A DNA stretch of 64,000 nucleotides from Straminergon stramineum (taxonomy: Eukaryota; Streptophyta; Bryopsida; Hypnales; Calliergonaceae), in NCBI GenBank assembly GCA_963920665.1, contig OY987263.1, positions 41,947,218-42,011,217 on the forward strand, in the 5' to 3' direction. Below the pieces are notes generated by a model that worked only from the letters and a program-made list of their open reading frames with translations, was not told where the DNA came from and searched no databases. The first letter of the stretch is position 1; each line of letters starts with the position of its first letter. Below are positions 11,899 to 25,059 of this stretch, in pieces. Made by a program: the position numbers and the translations under genes.

Positions 11899-14800
11899 TA
11901 GTGTGCCTTGGTTCATTGCCACAATATAATAATAAAAAACAAATGTAATTTTCTAATTTTTTAATTCTTGAAAACTTCAAAATTCAATATCTTTTATGTT
12001 GTGAGTCGAAATGCCATGAAACAAAGTCCAAGCACCCATGTTTTCCAATGGTACCAAAAACGTGAGCTACTTAGACCGCACAGTTCTAGAGATCTCAACG
12101 TAACAAACAAAACAAACAACATGATTTGAATGCATGGATATGATAGCTAGAGCAGGATTATAACACTTCCAGTGGTGAAGCATTTCAACCAAGAAGTTAG
12201 TTGCAGTAAGTAGATTGGTGCAAAATTGCTTCAAGAAGCCACTGCTCTTCAGCACCACGTACATTGGAGTTTGCTTACCAAGTAGAACACACTCGTCAGT
12301 CATCACCATCAACTACGATGCCGACAATGCCAGCAAAATAAGGGAAAGAACCACCGCTAATTAAAGCATACACCACCCAGCGATGCAGCTACCCATGAAC
12401 ATGGTATCGTGTATCAATCTCCAGAAACTGAACGTGCGAGAAAGAAAAGACAAGGTTGACTAGCAAGGGCGAAAATGCAAAGAACACCTTGGCTTGTATA
12501 ATTAAGCTTGCTACTTAAGTTTGCTTCAACGTTGCCAGGCCGCCATTCTCAAACTTCAGATTCAATCGCAACCTGTTGAGAATTTAGAAACCACAAATTG
12601 AGGACAACAAGAAAGCGAACCAAATGCTGGTCAAGTGGAAGCGCTCTAGCAGCGTGGCATGGATGATGGTTGGAGAGAAAGTGAGAAGAGTTGCGAGGTG
12701 CAAGGACGTCTGGAAACAGAAGGAGCACTCGCACTGCCAAGGGTGGTAACTTAGTGCCATTTGTTGCCTTCACCTTCTCACTCCACGAGGATGCTATGAC
12801 AAACAATAAGTACCTGAGGACTAGAAGAATTGTCCAATGAATGACTTCCAAGGAAAGTGGAGAACGCATTCATTTATCAATGATTCTGATGGATTTTGGC
12901 TGACTATCGAATCTTCGTGGTAGGATCACGTCCCTCCAAGTTTCAGGGCTCAAGTACCACTATTCATGTCTATTTATTTAACCACTGAATGTTCAAAGTT
13001 CTACGGAAGGGTAAATTAGGATTTGGCCTAGGTTCCCCAAATGTCAATTTGTATATGGAGTTTTTGAATATAATTTGTTGGTGTAGAAATGTACATCCAA
13101 GTATGTTGAGAAAGCAGTTTTTGTCCTTTTTTCAAAGAACATAAATACCTTGTTAATTGTTCTTCATGATTTTTTGTACAAGGTTCTTAATCATTTCGGC
13201 CCAAAAACTTGGAGAAAGACTGCATTGAAGATACGCTCACAATTGCAGGCGCACATCCATAAGCTTTTCTCCAAATGAGAAGAAACAGAAATTTTGGAAT
13301 TCTCCAGGACGCTCGTGCGACTTCAGGCGCCTTGCATTCTCCTCTTGAATCCACAGCTAGCATTGCTCCTCGGTGCCATCAGGTTGTGCCAACTCCCACT
13401 TGAAAAATTTGCCCAGGCATCTGCAAATGAACTCCCAAGAAACTCTGCAATCAGTCTTGTGTAATTGCTGAATACAAATGCAGCCTTTCGATTCAAATAC
13501 GAGAGAGAAAATATAAAAAAAACTTCACTCGGCAATAAAGCTTCACCCATTCTTTGACTTGTGAGTCACCGTTCTGTAGTCCAAGAAGGCTCATAACCTT
13601 TTTGCAACTAAATAATGGCTTCCGGGTCCGAACATTGTCGATTCCTGTAGAAACACGCCATAATGGTGTCACCAAATATCGGGGATTCTAAAAGTGAGCA
13701 ATCGCAGCAAAGCATTAAGTTCGCATATCGATCTCCTCACCTAATCTCACTACGGCGGCTTCCATTAGAAGGCGGTCATTTTCTCTCTCCAGTGCATAGG
13801 CTTCAACTAACGGAACTGACCAATCTGATGAAAGAACCAAAGCCAGGTGCCAAAGGCACCTGGATATCCCCCAACAGCAAACCTGCACATGATTGATTAG
13901 CAAGGCATCACTGCCCTTTGACAACTGAACAAACGGATGGATCAATGGGAGAACTCAAATGAAACAAAATCATGAGACGCAGTGTGAACATAAAAAGAAG
14001 ATGAAAAGTGTGAACATAAAAAGAAGATGAAAAGTGTGAATCACAAACGAATTGCAAATTGAATTCAAGCTGGATTGCAAATCTTATTGAGCAAGACAAA
14101 AATAATATGTAGAAGACGAAACATTTAAGTTTAATGTATTAAGTAGTTGCTTTTGACAGTACAAAGCAATGCAAGCTCTAGGGTAATAATTTCCCAGGGC
14201 ACTCCCCCTTAAAAGATTCAATACCAAATACATCACCGAATACTTAGATCAAAGGTGAGTTGAAAACCTCCTTGAACTCTCTTCTTTTCTTGGAATTCTT
14301 CATCACTCTTGTCTTGTACCTCACTAAGGAACAATTCTGAAATGTTGACAAATGTTGACAAAAACACGAATTTGTATGAAGATTCGGATGGGAGTTGATT
14401 GGGTCACAAACATGGTGTAGGTTCCTAAATCTTCCAAAAAAAACATCGATTTCTGTCTTGTATGTATAGTAATTTTCACAACAAAAGCAATTTCTAATAA
14501 AGTAGCAGGGAACTATTACAACGTAAGATATGGAATATGTTGCACAAAAGAGGGCTATCTAATTTGGAAAAAAAATGAATTAGTTTTCTTTAACCCCTAA
14601 AGTAGCATTGTTCCCTTGTGGGACAAAATGGATTTTATTCAATGAAATTGGTCCATTTGTTTCAAAAAAAAATTGGATTTTGGGTGGGCACTTACAATCT
14701 CCATTTTCATTGTGATTTCTTGAAACTTTTTTTTTGAAGATAGTAAAAGACATTAGCTTAGGGGGATTATAATTTTTATTTTAGTTCATGCCTTGAAATC

Positions 14801-16534
14801 AAAAGTTTTATCACCCTAAGACCCAAATGGGCCATTTTGCAAGGTAGTACAAAGAAAATCACTAAAAGTCAAAATAATGTTTTCAAAATTTTGTTTCCTT
14901 CAAAAATAATCTAGTCTACATGTAAAGATTTGATTCATTCTACTTCACCTAGTGATGAGAAAGTTATGGACAATTTCATTATTGAGGCAATCTAAGCATC
15001 TTCTCAAAGAAATAATTTATAGGATTTACATTTGAATGCAATTTTCACAATTTTTCTAAAAAATTGATGTAAAGGTTTAGTTCATTTACTAAAACAATCT
15101 CATTGTTGGAATTATCTTGTTCCAATTCCATTTTAGAGCTATTAATCATTTAATTTTTCATTCAATCTCAAAACTACTTCTACTTAACAATTTTTTGAAA
15201 GAATGAAAATCAAGTTTAAGTTTTTTTAAAATACTTTTCCTAGAATTTCAACTCAATTGTCAAACAAAAAAAATATTAAATTCAAAATTGGTAGTGCAAA
15301 AATTTTAAAGCTAAGAAGATTAAAATGCAAATGTCTTGAAATACAAGCAATTTAAGTTTTAAAAAAAATTCCATGCATTCTTATACTAGTCTAGTGCAAG
15401 ATCCTACAATTAGATATGTGAAAAAAATAATTTCTAAAGTATTCTGCACTTGGCTATAGAAATGGCAATTTTGATTGGAATTTGATGAAATGTAGATCTT
15501 TAGGCCTAAGGAGTTATTGAACTAAAATAAATAATTGTACCTCCATTCACTAATCTATATCATTCACACTTGTAGAGCATGCTTTTTTCAAAGTATTGAT
15601 ATATTACACTATAATTTTGGAAGCTTCTTTAATGAATTTTAATTGAATATAGTGCAATTTTCAAAAGATTCATCATGGTTACATTGAGTGGATGGTTGGT
15701 TGGCCATTTTTGGATGAAAGATTGTCTTGTGTCATTCTCATATTGATAGGGGTCTTCATAATTCTATGTTGACATCATATTATTTCTAACATCACTAAAG
15801 ATGAAGTAAGCTACAATAGTAAGTCCTCTCCACCATTCTATTGTCTTTATTGGGAAAAACTAAACTAATTTTTTGTTGCAAAACATGTGGAATTCCAAAG
15901 TAGTTAGATCTTGGATTTGTACTTGCTCTATTGTAGGGGTCCAAAAGGCCATTCCTCAAGGATTGAAGGGTTGTAAGTTGTGGATTTTTAGGAAGAGCTC
16001 CAAGATGCTTTTAGATTCATGTAGAATGCATTTGTATGCAATCAATTCATAGGAGTTTGTAATGAAAAGGAATCATTCTTGTTGATTTTTGATGAGGTTT
16101 AATCTTGAGGTAGATTGACATCAAGTGGACATCTCACTTGATTCCGTGGTGCCGACTATGGATGAGTGGCATCCAAAGTACTTCCTTGTACTTGTAGTGT
16201 TTTAGTTAAATTGTAGAAAACAAAGCATTTTTGAGCTTGGATCTTCCTTTGCCAAAATATTTTTTCATGCGGTCCTTAATTGGATGTACTTTTTCAATAA
16301 GAATTCTTGTTTTGGAAATGTTGGGTGTGAGTGATTTATTTGTTTTTATGAAGTATTTAGTTGGATTTTGTCTAGGGGCAATTTTGTTGTTTCGAAGGAT
16401 GTTATTGGCAATAAGCTTTGCTAACTATATTTCTTGGTGTCCAAATAATGTCTTTGTTTGGAACCCAAATGCTTCCACTTTTTTGTTGTATGGCGTATAG
16501 GAAGTGAATTTTAGCACAAGCGCATCGTTCTTGG
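11899..16534. other. Intergenic, with a less AT-rich island at 12.0-14.1 kb
   Basis: The part from about 12,060 to 14,100 is less AT-biased than its surroundings and has minus-strand frames of up to 106 codons (for example 12549-12869 and 13715-13945), but none belongs to a family I recognise and stop codons interrupt every attempt to join them. A decayed gene is possible. The rest (14.1-16.5 kb) is AT-rich and featureless, apart from the tandem repeat at 13981. Confidence 0.4.
13981..14040. repeat. 26-bp tandem repeat
   Basis: Two identical adjacent 26-bp units (AGTGTGAACATAAAAAGAAG plus ATGAAA) at 13981-14006 and 14007-14032, followed by eight bases of a third. Perfect identity suggests recent duplication. 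Confidence 0.9.
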
Positions 16535-17907
16535 ATGGCAAATTCAAGCAAATCTATTGGAAGTTTGGACAAATTGAAAAGATGGATGGATAGGTGTTGT
16601 TGGATGGATGCATCAAGTGCCTCAAAGAATGTCCCACCCATAGCATGTGAAAGTAAGCATGCAACCAACTCTTCTGTGGCATCATTTTCTTGTGTGTGCT
16701 ATGAGAACTTGATCATTGAGAAGAAGTTTGAGAGTAGAAAAGGCACGAGTGTGGAAGATAAGATTGAGCGATCTAAGTTGTTTTGGAGTCAATTGACAAA
16801 ACACAACAATGACAATAAAAGAAGTGGCTAAGGTGAGCAAGGTGGAAGTCTTCAAATCCTCTTTAGAGGCACACTACTTGGGGGTGGCTTTCTTCTGTAC
16901 ATTTGGTGATGGTGGAGTTTATGATGTTGGTGGTGGGGGAGAAATTTGCAAAGGGTGGCCGAGAAAAGCTCTACTATGCCCGTGTCATTTGGAAGAATCA
17001 AAAGTTTAACTCTCAGGATCAAGAACGGGGTTTAATGTATGTGTTGAGGGTCGTTTGGGAAGGGACATTCTTGCGAGATTTGTAGAAGAAGTGGCCCTAG
17101 GGAATATTCTTGGACTATGAAGACAATTTGGAATGTCAAAAGCTTGGAAAATCTCAAGAACTTAAATACACTTGTGACATCATGTGTGGGACCTTATTGC
17201 CAAATGGGAGGTTCACATTTCTACTGGTAAGAGAAACAAAAGACCTACAAGCTCTCCTTGAACACAACAAGAAGGCAAGAACTAGTCCTAATTTTGGATC
17301 ATTTCTAATGAAAATGGCTTTCCAAATCATGTATGTTGTTGCAAGAGGGATGGATCGGTTGCTCAATCTTGATATTGTGCATAGGGATCTTAAAGCATCT
17401 AATGTGTTGTGCGCTCATCTTGATAAGAACAATGATAAGGAAAGTTACCATTTCTATGTAGTAGACTTTGAGTGCTCTATTGGAGTTGTTGGAACTAGCT
17501 TCTTTAAAGCTCTGAAAATATTGCAAGCCCACAAAGATAAGGTTGTGAACAAGAGACTAGATCTTTTCACCAATGCATCAGACGTGTATAACTATGGGAT
17601 GGTCTGCTATGAGATCTTGATGGGGAAATTTCCTTTTGAAGGTCATCCTACATATGCCTATGACCTTGTTATCAAAGGTTGACAACATTCAATTATACCT
17701 CATGATGTTGATAAGTGGGTTCGTGATTTGTTGTAAAGGTGTTGGCAATTTGATTCTACTGCTAGGCCTACACTTGGGGAGATATTGAAGGTACTTGATG
17801 CTAATTCAAAAGTTTGCAAAAAATGGAAATTGATGATAGAACAAAGAGAGATGTTGCCAATGGAAATACGAATGAACTTGGCTCCAAAATATGAGTTTGA
17901 ATCTTGA
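16535..17907 (+). pseudogene. Protein kinase pseudogene (plant TKL-like)
   Basis: Translating the frame of 16903-17907 reads as a kinase domain. It has a degenerate glycine-rich stretch near 16940, VHRDLKASNVL (catalytic HRD loop) at about 17378-17410, VDFECS in place of DFG at about 17460, ALKIL where APE-IL is expected, then a recognisable C lobe (SDVYNYGMVCYEILMGKFPF; CWQFDSTARPTLGEIL). The frame is broken by TAG at 17083 and 17098, TGA at 17680 and TAA at 17734 before the natural-looking TGA at 17905. The N-terminal part (16535-16831) lies in another frame, so at least one frameshift exists. Loss of APE and four internal stops make an active kinase very unlikely. The HRDLKASNVL...DFEC pattern resembles kinase families common in mosses (inference). 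Confidence 0.8.
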
Positions 17908-20900
17908 AGTATCATGGAACGCTATGAGTTTCTACCATAGGTTAATTGGAGAAGATATTTCTATATTGATGGTCATTTTGTGCTATGTACTTGTTGGATA
18001 TTGTGATTGCAGTTGTGGGTGTTACAAGTTTTTATTTTGTTCTTGAAGGCAAGTGGTAACTTATTATTGTAATATTATTTGTATTGAATTTTTTGACATG
18101 TACTTTTTCTTTCTTTCAAATTGTTAAAAAGTGGTATTGTCATATTTTGACATTCATGTGGATAGCTTTGTTGTTGTTGCAAATAGCTAGGCCTCTAATC
18201 TAAAGAATTTGCATGTTGTGTATTGCTATTTTAAAATCTAGTGTATATGTGGATCCATTTCCAAATTATTTGAAAAAAACCTTTCGATATAATGGCCAAT
18301 TTGGCTATACTTCATATGCTTTCAGAGTAAATTTTGGCAACAATAATGACATTCTATTGATTAGTAGATCTCCAATCTTGAACAATACAAACAATAGGAT
18401 TCAAGGATTATAGAAGATTTCCATCACAAGTATATTGGACTTGCATTGTAGTTGTCTTGACACGTTGGACTTTTTATGTGCACTTAGGGAGGACACTATG
18501 TAAAAGTCTTAGAAACCACATGAGTTTAATGATAGGGGTTTGTTAATTGTAAAACATGTAAAAATAAACCAAGTTGGAAAATGAAGTAGTTCCTCATACA
18601 ATTACATCTTACAAATATTAAACCCATTGTTTATTATGTAATCATATGTATTGTGTATGTGCAATCATACATTCAAATATGAACTCATTCTAAAGGATAT
18701 TATATTTTCCAATGGTTTTCTTGATCCCTCTGCTATTTCATGTTTGGTGTGTGTGTGATTGCTAGAAAGATTGGTACTATTTTGTGTCAAATTTAGATTG
18801 ATGGAGTTGTCATTTGTTATAATTTTTGAAAGATGAATTTGATGAACTTGAAATTTTATTGGAGATGGCTCACTTGATTGTAATCATATTCCCTTTTTTA
18901 AATTAAAAAACTATTTTAAAATTAATATTTAATTTTATGAATTTGTCACACTTTTAGGTTTAAAAGTTTTGGATATTGGAGAGTACCCAAAATTAATGAT
19001 CTGGAGCTAAATTTTTTGCCGTCTATTCCTACATTAGGTAAGCATATGCCTACCAAGGGACATCTAAAAATACTCTGTATATTATATAATATCCTCCACG
19101 TTCATGTAAATAGGGCTCCTTTAAGCATATACTTCTAAATTATATTGAAGATGATTTCAACTTTATTTTTAGCATGAAATCTGCTCACCATCAAATCTTC
19201 ACAAATTGCCATTTTTTAGATTTTTTTTCTTCATAATTTTCTATTTATTCTCAATTTATATCTTGTTGTATCTATTTTATGTGACAAATTGTCTTTTTTT
19301 CACATAATATTGTTTCAATACTTAGAATTAGTCTATAGCACTTGCAACAATACTTTTCGTTGTTGATTTCTCTAATTAATTGTAGAGATTATTTCACTAA
19401 AAAGTATACATAATATTAGCAAGCAAAATCCTTGTTTTTGCCAAAACACTACAAAAAAATGGTTGGTCTTTCTTGCAACCACCTTGGTTTAGGACTTTGG
19501 GTTTCACAATATAATATTTCATTTCTTTAAATTTGCGTCCATCCTTGTGTTACTTTGTGTCCTTTGGAGAGGTCATTAATTATTGCATTCCTGTAGATTA
19601 TGGAGGTTGTGGATGTTTTCATAGTGAATAGCAGTGGGTGATGAATTGTGTATCACATAAATGCTAGATTTTTTTCTATACTTTTCTTGCACTTTTCTTA
19701 TTCAATAGTTACAAAATGGGGCATAAGTTTTGGATAAGATGGAGGGAATGTACACAATAGTAGTGATGTTTTTGCTTAGTTATGTATTTGAAAATACATG
19801 CTCAAGACCTCAAATGTTAGCCTTGAAGGTGGCATTGCATTTGTATTTTTATGTTTCAAGATTCAAATAATGTTTATTATGCAAGTTTTCTGAAATAATA
19901 TTGTGAGGGAGAGATCAATAATTTAGTGTTTGGCACTTCTTCTTTTTGTTGCATATAGTTTTGGTTTATTACTTACAATTTGCTTGTACAACCATTTACA
20001 AAGTCTTTCAAAACAATTTTTTTTTATAGATTTGGCATACTTAGTGCATTGTTGTGCTTTCATTTTGTTTGAAGGAATGTAACACCTAAATTGTAGACTA
20101 TGCAATTAAAACTTGTTTATACTCTTTCTTTTTGACATGCCTTCTATTGTCCGATAGGAAATGTCTATGTTTGCTACCCTTTACCCCAAAATCAAGATTA
20201 TGGACTTGTTTGCATTTTTTTGTTTTCTAGATGTACAACCTAGGTACTTCACTAGCAATTACTATAGAAACAATGTGAGACCTACTATAGGGTACATTTT
20301 AAATGTTGGAACTAATAATTAAGAAATATTCAAATTACTATAGGATCACTTCTTTAAAGTGTAATATATTAAAACTACTGTAAAATATATTGTAATGATC
20401 CATAGTACATAATTTGTAAATCTGTACAAGGAGTAGTCTAAAAGGGAGGGCATATACCTATATAAGGAGCTTCTATTTTCACTTTGCAAATAGACAAAAT
20501 AATAAACAATGTCTCATTTTTTATTGTTATTTGTTTGTTCATTCCAAGTTAGATTTGTATTATTGTATTAAATCCTAAATCCTAAACTCTAAAACTTCAA
20601 AATCAATCTACTTGCTAGCATATATAGTAAGTAATATTTTAGAAACCTAAACTATTGCATTTGTAAAAGCATTAGTCAAGTTTAGCCAATATAATACCAT
20701 TTGGGTATTTTTTTGTGTTTTTGTGTTTTTTCTCCTATTGTACATTTAGGATTCATATGTATGATTCGTTTGTAGTATGAATTGTTTAATATATGATGTT
20801 TATATATGTATTATTTATGTGGGTTGTGTTCAACAATAGTTAGAGTGTACATGTTATATTGATCAACCCTAAAATCATATATTAAAAAAAATTAAATCAA

Positions 20901-23349
20901 ATTAAATATTAAAAACATATATTTAGGGATATATTTAAATGCCTTGAATTTATATTTTAACTACCAAAGGATGTAGGAAAATAGACACAAAGTAGAAGTA
21001 GAAAAAAATAGGTACTAGTGCTTTTTTTTTCGGCACCATGGGACCAGATTGCACCATTCCAAAATAAATGTCTATTTTTTGCCAAAATTTTTCCATTTCT
21101 ATTTAAAATGTGGATGAATTCGCCAAATTTGGATGAAAAAGTGCATGAATATGATTGAAAAGTGTTTTTTGGTCCAAAAGATGGATGAATGTAGAAATAC
21201 AATACTTCACCAAATTTTAAGTGATCTCCATTCTGGCACTTTCTCAAAAAGTAAAAAAAAAGGGTTGGTAGATACATATTTATTGTGAAATAATAACTAA
21301 ATAGCCCCCTTAATAAAAAATTTCGATACATGTGTATATGGATTACAAAGAATTGTGAAGTACTTGGGAGTTATTCTATTATTTTTCCATGTAATGAGAA
21401 AATTATATATAATTGAATCAAGAAAATAATATAATGTCATATGAAATATAAAATCATAACATTGTGAATGATCACTTTCGAAGTTAAATTTGACCATATA
21501 AATGAGCATAATTCATTGCAAATTTTTCAAAAACATCCAACTTGTTGCAAGAATTCAAGCTAGAGGGGTTTGAATTAGAAATATTTTTAAGCCATATAGG
21601 CTAATGTTCTTAGTAATATGCTTGGTAAACACTAAATTTCCTAATTTTGGAGGGAGTGACTTCCAAGATCATAGAATATGAGTGATCTTCTACATAATGT
21701 ATCATTAAAAAAAAACCTTAATTCAAATCCAAGATTCTTTGGCCATAAGAATGATTGTGTACATCGAGTGAATTACAAAATAAACATCAAATATTCTTTT
21801 TGGCTAGTTGTATTTATTCTTTTTTTGATTCAATATCCCATCATTGACTTAATGTATACATTTTTTATTTCGATCAATAGTGATGGAAGATACAAATTGA
21901 GGTATATTGAAACTTTATGTTCAACAAATTTAAATGTCAACACAACCATAAATGTACCCTCAAGTATCCTAGTTGGAAGGCAATGTAATTACTTCTGAAA
22001 GGTGAAGGTCATTCTAAATATTGATTTTGATTTTAAAAAGGTTGTGTAATCCAAAATAATTTTAATCAATTTTCCTTAAAAGATAATAAAATACTACATC
22101 CAATCTTCTTTGATTCATATTTTTTTTGATGCTAAGGACTTTACACAAAAATAGTACTTCATCACAATACACTATGCATCCTAAGTTTAAAGATTTCATC
22201 AAAAGCTATTGTAATAATTTATTTTTCTTTAATACAGGTATTCATAATTGTAAGGATTGAATTTTTATTTTTATTATATTTTCATATTTTTTGAATTTTC
22301 ATATTTGGCTTTGAATTTCAAAATCTCAAATTGGTTTTGAAAAGCTCGGAAAGGCAGATTTTTTACATTTTGCTTTCCCAAATGTACATTTTGTAGAAAT
22401 TGTGAGGGCAAATTTGTCTTGAATTTGTTGTTGAATGTCCTGAATTATTTATGGAAAAGGGCTGGAGTTACTATTGCAATTCTTTTGTGCAAATATTAAA
22501 ATTTTGATGCAAACTAGTGCCATTAGAGGGGATTTGAGGCCATGGGAGGGCCATTTTAGGCGTATTCCCTATGCTGTCTGGGAATGTCTGGTTGTTGTCA
22601 AAAAAATAAATATCCAAAAATTAAAAAAATGGATTAGTTTTGAAATGCAAATAGAAGTTGAAAAAAGATTTCATTTTTTTTTTTGTTTTGACATGGTATA
22701 GTCTTGGCCATGTTAGATTGCAGCAGTGGTGTAGTTCTTGTGTTCCTCACAACATGGGAACTTGCAATCTTGTAAAGACCTCAAATCTCCCCTGATGATT
22801 TCTATGCACCTCAAGTGCATGGAGGGAAATTGTTTATGGCATAGAGTGCAATTAGTACCCCTTCTCTTGGTACATAAGGCATATGACCCATTTCCAACCA
22901 CTTAAGCAATTATGCATATATGGAGCGTGAAATTCTCAAGTGGAAAAATTTTATCATGTATAAAAATAGAGTTGGAAAGGATTCCATATTTATCCAAAAT
23001 TTTATTTCTCTAAACACAATTACCATGAATTTTTTAGCTCAAGATTCTGTTCAACCCTATTGGTCATATGAGTTTTCCTATTTCTAGCCAAGGACTGGTT
23101 GCAATATTGATAATCCTATAGCCAATCATACTATGCCACAACTGTACCAAGAACTTTGCCATAACTAATCACCACTCTTTACTACTTGATCAGAAAGAAA
23201 AATAGTCTTCATGGTAGAACTGGGTGTGTGTGTGATTGGAAAGGGGTCGCCTCTTATAATGGAAATTGCATAGTTATGTATCCCATTTTAGAAGAAGGGC
23301 TTTTAAAAGTAGGAACCGTTTTAGCTCACCACACCTTGCCATTCCATTA
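17908..23349. other. AT-rich intergenic, no gene seen
   Basis: About 5.4 kb of very AT-rich DNA with only short or low-complexity frames. The longest is a 124-codon minus frame at 20957-21331, rich in F, Y and K as expected of AT-rich noise. No transposon boundaries could be fixed. A CACTACAAAAAAAT word at 19447 resembles a CACTA terminus but has no partner. Confidence 0.5.
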
Positions 23350-23821
23350 AGGTAAAACAGACCATTACGGACCTTTTACCCATTGTAAACTCCTAAGAAT
23401 AACCCCATTATGGTTTTCTTTGAGTAATTGAGATTTGAGCCACATTCAATGTCTTAGCTAACTAGAATGGAGTGATTAGTGACGACAATAAGAACTTTCA
23501 GATTTTTAGGGTTAGTTCATTGTAGGAAATGCCTTTTCAAGTCTTCCATGTTAGAAATTTTTTTGACGGCAATAGGTGAGTAAGATGAACCCTAAGGATC
23601 AGTTTTGGTTGGTTTTAGAGTATTCTATAGACTCTATTAGGTTGTAATGGACAAAACACTTCAAAAATTCATAACAAATTTACACTTTGTCGAAAAAATA
23701 TAGTTTCAAATGCTCTCGCCATTTCTATCACTTGACTTTCTCTAGAAAAAAAAAATTAGAAAATTTCAGAAATGACAAGAGGGCAAACCCCCTATTTGGT
23801 CCGTAATGGGCTGTTTTACCT
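23350..23821 (-). mobile_element. Family A MITE, complete
   Basis: A 472-bp element between TA dinucleotides. Inverted ends are AGGTAAAACAGACCATTACG (left) and AGGTAAAACAGCCCATTACG (complement of right), continuing into GACC: near-identical ends of about 24 bp. This is the best-preserved family A terminus in the window. Conserved inner block at the right (TTCTATAGACTCTATTAGG; CACTTTGTCGAAAAAATATA). Confidence 0.8.
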
Positions 23822-24158
23822 TAGTAGCAAGGACCAGCTGACCATGTTTTCTTTTCTTAGTGATTACAGTATTCACTCAAAAGTATTACAAAAATGTCAA
23901 GAAAAGATTATGTGGAATTCCTTTTTGTTGAATTGCCTAAAAAATTGAGATGGTACTGCTCTTTTTCAATCAATGTACATAGCTACTTTAGGATGAATAA
24001 CTGATTTTCATCCATAATTTAGATGTTTCATTCTCATCCATGCATGAAGGAAATAGCTTCATCCGCTCCTGCACAAAATCAAAGAAATAATGAAAATTCT
24101 CTGGATCAGACATTCAGAGGAATCTTGTAACAACCCTAACAAGATTCAAACCAATCGA

Positions 24159-24180
24159 CCGGGTATCCAACGATACCCGG
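24159..24180. promoter_or_regulatory. Perfect 9-bp hairpin upstream of the MYB gene
   Basis: CCGGGTATC-caac-GATACCCGG, nine perfect base pairs around a four-base loop, about 880 bp before the MYB start codon. Function unknown. It could be a dimeric factor site or chance. Confidence 0.5.
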
Positions 24181-24249
24181 ATGATCCCGAACATCAATAG
24201 ACAGTCCGTCTCTTTACCTCTGTACAGTAGTTGGGGGATAGTCCGGAGA

Positions 24250-24273
24250 GACCGACCGACCGACCGACCGACT
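24250..24273. repeat. (GACC)5-GACT microsatellite
   Basis: Five perfect GACC units and one GACT in the probable 5' leader or proximal promoter of the MYB gene. Tetranucleotide repeats here are likely length-polymorphic. Confidence 0.85.
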
Positions 24274-25059
24274 GAAGAGATGATTTTCGCGTCTTCGTTC
24301 TCCTGGGAAGTGCCGAAGTTTTGATCTTGTTGAGGATTCTTAGGGTTCGAAGAAGCGCTCCGTGTTGTTGCTGCTTCAGCATCAAACGAAGTTTTCGGTG
24401 ATTTTCTTCTCTTTTATTTCTTCCGGAAGCTTTCCAATGTCTCCGCATTTTTTGTTTTGAGGACGCGAAAGGAGTTTTCTGTTTTGGCCATGTCTCTGGC
24501 GAACCTAGAACTCTGCTCCACCGAGAGGAGGGAGCTTGAAGACGACGGGAGGGTGACCAGGTTCGTTATCTCCCGATTGCGCATGTTCAATTTTAATTTT
24601 AGAGTTTGGGACTTGCATGTTCAGGGGTTTTGTTGTTTGGTTTTTGACTCGGACTGGATTCTAATTCCGGTACGGAGAACTGAAATTAAAAATGGAAGGG
24701 TTTGGTTGAGATCTGTGCTCGTCTTCTGTAACGACGGCTGTCAACCTGAGCGTAAATGCTCTCGGCAATTACTTTATCGTTTATTCTATGATTTTTTTCG
24801 ATTCTTTTGAGTTTGTTCGTTGCTTAATTTAGCTTTCTCCTTTCGTGTTCGGGACCTGATGTGCGCAAAATTTGGGCGAGGGTGTGGTTGCAGGTCGTAG
24901 TTCGTGTGGCGAAGTGTAAGAGATTTTGGTAGGAAGCACAGTAGTTAATTACGGATATATTCTTCTTTTGGCTACCACTCCCTTTCGTTGCTAAAGTTTT
25001 TTGAGGCTTAAGTAGTGAAATATCTATATCGAAGGTTTTTGAGAATCAAAATAATTTCT
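24274..25059 (+). other. Probable 5' leader of the MYB gene
   Basis: Less AT-rich than the upstream desert, and it runs directly into the MYB start codon. It contains an upstream frame at 24457-24810 with no recognisable domain, and candidate splice sites (GTTCGT near 24560, TTGCAG near 24893) that would allow a leader intron. Transcription start and splicing cannot be fixed from sequence. Confidence 0.35.

Noticed and set aside
12549..13945. Minus-strand frames as one multi-exon gene
   Set aside because: Stops and inconsistent phases prevent joining and no domain appears. At most a decayed gene.
16231..16500. 89-codon hydrophobic plus frame before the kinase relic
   Set aside because: Possibly upstream kinase-gene sequence, but no motif links it and the hydrophobicity follows from T-rich DNA.
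19447..19480. CACTACAAAAAAAT as a CACTA transposon end
   Set aside because: No complementary terminus or 3-bp duplication found within a reasonable distance, and such words occur by chance in AT-rich DNA.
20575..20600. Degenerate telomere-like TAAATCCTAAATCC words
   Set aside because: Only two or three imperfect units, too few for an interstitial telomere tract.
20957..21331. 124-codon minus-strand frame
   Set aside because: Composition is F/Y/K/N-rich as expected from AT-rich noise, with no domain, splice context or conservation clue.
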